A DNA stretch of 34,052 nucleotides from an uncultured Lachnospiraceae bacterium (GTDB taxonomy: Bacteria > Bacillota > Clostridia > Lachnospirales > Lachnospiraceae). The notes under the pieces are model-generated. The model searched no databases, had not been told where the DNA came from, and saw only the letters and a program-made list of their open reading frames with translations. The translations under genes were made by a program, and so were the position numbers. Position 1 is the first letter of the stretch. Every line of letters starts with the position of its first letter. The stretch lies in contig CANQSK010000015.1 of assembly GCA_947626475.1 (NCBI GenBank), positions 1-34,052 of the forward strand, in the 5' to 3' direction. This document shows, piece by piece, positions 32,098-34,052 of this stretch.

Positions 32098-34052
32098 ATG
32101 AATCTCATTGAGAAAGTGTTCGGGACCCACAGTGAGCGGGAACTGAAGATGATATATCCCATTGTAGATAAGATCGTGGCCATGCGTCCGGAGATGATGG
32201 CGCTGTCGGATGAGGAGCTGAGAGGGAAGACCCGGGAGTTCCGCGAGCGGCTGGCGGCAGGACAGACGCTGGACGATATTTTGCCGGAAGCCTTTGCGGT
32301 TGTCCGGGAAGCGGCCAGAAGGACTTTGAATATGGAGCATTTTCCGGTGCAGCTGATCGGCGGCGTGGTCCTTCATCAGGGACGTATCGCCGAGATGAAG
32401 ACTGGCGAAGGCAAGACGCTGGTGTCTACGGCCCCGGCATACTTAAACGCCCTGATGGGCAAGGGCGTTCACATTGTAACAGTCAACGATTACCTGGCCA
32501 AGCGTGACGCCGAGTGGATGGGGCGGATCCATGAGTTTCTTGGACTGACCGTGGGCGTGGTCCTGAATTCCATGACCTCCGAGGAGAGGAAGAAGGCTTA
32601 CGCCTGTGATATCACATATGTGACCAACAATGAGCTGGGATTTGACTACCTGCGGGACAATATGGCCATCTACAAGGAGCAGACGGTGCTTCGGGAGCTG
32701 GATTACGCTATCATCGACGAGGTGGACTCGGTGCTGATCGACGAGGCCAGAACGCCGCTTATCATATCCGGTCAGAGCGGCAAATCCACGAAGCTTTATG
32801 AGGTCTGCGACATTCTGGCCCGGCAGCTGCAGCGGGGCGAGGCCTCCGGCGAGTTTACCAAGATGAACGCCATCATGGGCGAAGACATAACAGAGACGGG
32901 AGATTACGTCGTCAACGAGAAGGACAAGGTAGTTAACCTGACGGAGGACGGCGTAAGGAAGGTGGAAGAATTTTTCCACATTGAGAATCTGGCCGATCCG
33001 GAGAACCTGGAGATTCAGCACAATATTATCCTTGCCCTGCGGGCCAACAACCTGATGCACCGGGACAAGGATTACGTGGTAAAGGACGACGAGGTTCTGA
33101 TCGTAGATGAGTTTACGGGGCGCATCATGCCGGGCCGCCGTTATTCCGACGGCCTCCATCAGGCCATCGAGGCCAAGGAGCATGTGAATGTGCGCCGCGA
33201 GAGCAAGACTCTGGCTACCATCACCTTCCAGAATTTCTTCAACAAGTTCCGGAAGAAGGCTGGCATGACCGGAACGGCTCTGACAGAGGAGAAGGAGTTC
33301 CGCAATACCTACGGCATGGACGCGATCGAGATTCCCACCAACAAGCCGGTGGCCAGGATCGATCACAACGACGCGGTCTATAAGACAAAGAAGGAGAAGT
33401 TTAAGGCAGTTGTGGACGAGGTGGAAGCGGCCCACGCCAAGGGGCAGCCGGTGCTGGTAGGCACCATCACCATCGAGACCTCCGAGATGCTCAGTAAGAT
33501 GCTGAACCGCCGGGGAATCCCCCATAAGGTGCTGAATGCCAAATTCCATGAGCTGGAAGCGGAGATCGTAGCCGACGCCGGACTTCACGGGGCGGTCACC
33601 ATCGCTACCAACATGGCCGGCCGCGGTACGGATATCAAGCTGGACGATGAGGCCAGGGCGGCAGGCGGCCTGCGGGTAGTGGGAACGGAGCGCCATGAGG
33701 CCCGCCGTATCGACAATCAGCTGCGCGGACGTTCCGGCCGTCAGGGCGACCCGGGCGAATCTAGATTTTACATTTCTCTGGAAGACGATTTGATGAGGCT
33801 GTTCGGCTCCGAGCGGCTTATGAACATGTTCAACGCTCTGGGCGTGCCGGAGGGCGAGCAGATCGAGCATAAGATGCTGTCCAGCGCCATTGAGAAGGCC
33901 CAGAAGAAGATTGAGAACAACAACTACGGAATCCGTGAGAACCTGCTGAAGTACGACGAGGTCATGAACGAGCAGCGCGAAGTCATTTACGCGGAGCGCC
34001 GCCGTGTGCTGGACGGCGACAACATGCGGGATGTGATCCTGAAGATGGTCAC
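32098..34052 (+). CDS. secA: Preprotein translocase ATPase SecA, 3' end outside the window
   Basis: 651 codons are visible and the frame is open at the window end. SecA drives exported proteins through the SecYEG channel. The N-terminus [17 protein letters not shown], the Walker A region [11 protein letters not shown], the [15 protein letters not shown] motif, the [19 protein letters not shown] motif, the preprotein cross-linking region and the later [13 protein letters not shown] and [12 protein letters not shown] motifs all match. The zinc-binding C-terminus would lie outside. AGGAG precedes the ATG. It is expected to export the wall-binding repeat proteins at the other end of the window, among others. 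In Firmicutes prfB usually follows. Confidence 0.95.
   Translation, partial: MNLIEKVFGTHSERELKMIYPIVDKIVAMRPEMMALSDEELRGKTREFRERLAAGQTLDDILPEAFAVVREAARRTLNMEHFPVQLIGGVVLHQGRIAEMKTGEGKTLVSTAPAYLNALMGKGVHIVTVNDYLAKRDAEWMGRIHEFLGLTVGVVLNSMTSEERKKAYACDITYVTNNELGFDYLRDNMAIYKEQTVLRELDYAIIDEVDSVLIDEARTPLIISGQSGKSTKLYEVCDILARQLQRGEASGEFTKMNAIMGEDITETGDYVVNEKDKVVNLTEDGVRKVEEFFHIENLADPENLEIQHNIILALRANNLMHRDKDYVVKDDEVLIVDEFTGRIMPGRRYSDGLHQAIEAKEHVNVRRESKTLATITFQNFFNKFRKKAGMTGTALTEEKEFRNTYGMDAIEIPTNKPVARIDHNDAVYKTKKEKFKAVVDEVEAAHAKGQPVLVGTITIETSEMLSKMLNRRGIPHKVLNAKFHELEAEIVADAGLHGAVTIATNMAGRGTDIKLDDEARAAGGLRVVGTERHEARRIDNQLRGRSGRQGDPGESRFYISLEDDLMRLFGSERLMNMFNALGVPEGEQIEHKMLSSAIEKAQKKIENNNYGIRENLLKYDEVMNEQREVIYAERRRVLDGDNMRDVILKMV

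Overview
The window reads as part of a chromosome from a gut-type Lachnospiraceae (clostridial) bacterium. It encodes Firmicutes house-keeping proteins (GlmM, GlmS, long-form HPF, SecA), has strong AGGAGG-type ribosome sites, a Csp-like S8 protease, and several secreted proteins built from choline-binding-type cell wall-binding repeats. The genus cannot be fixed from the sequence alone. No tRNA, rRNA, CRISPR array or intact mobile element was seen.

Bases 1-6910 are an accessory surface region. It holds four secreted proteins made of cell wall-binding repeats: one cut by the left edge, then 535, 106 and 497 aa. The first two are close paralogs that face each other, so together they form a large imperfect inverted repeat. 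The spacer carries two related hairpins and a decayed IS256-type transposase fragment. Two small coiled-coil proteins (51 and 131 aa, the second with a zinc ribbon) lie between the repeat-protein genes.

Bases 7092-19802 are a co-directional surface polysaccharide locus: a ThDP enzyme of the acetolactate synthase type, a fused sugar SDR/C-methyltransferase, a second SDR, three GT2 glycosyltransferases, a WcaJ-like initiating phosphoglycosyltransferase and an LCP ligase with a long Gly/Pro-rich tail. Together they suggest synthesis of a glycan carrying an unusual, perhaps branched, sugar, its start on undecaprenyl phosphate and its transfer to the cell wall. No flippase, polymerase or ABC exporter is in view.

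Bases 19916-24500 hold proteolysis genes: a membrane-anchored HtrA protease followed closely by a divergent ClpX-like unfoldase, and a convergent Csp-type subtilase that ends 2 nt from it. Bases 24616-28320 are an lspA-like/glmM/glmS operon supplying lipoprotein processing and amino-sugar precursors. Bases 28336-29936 are a translationally coupled pair on the minus strand (FabG/YmfI-like SDR and Zn-dependent phospholipase C-like protein). Divergent from them is a thioredoxin reductase, which converges on hpf over a shared GC-rich terminator. The window ends inside secA.

The 476-bp gap between hpf and secA holds good promoters for both genes, two Spo0A-box matches and a cluster of DnaA-box matches, making it the most interesting regulatory stretch in the window. 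Another pair of Spo0A-box matches lies in the divergent gap at 4286-4624.
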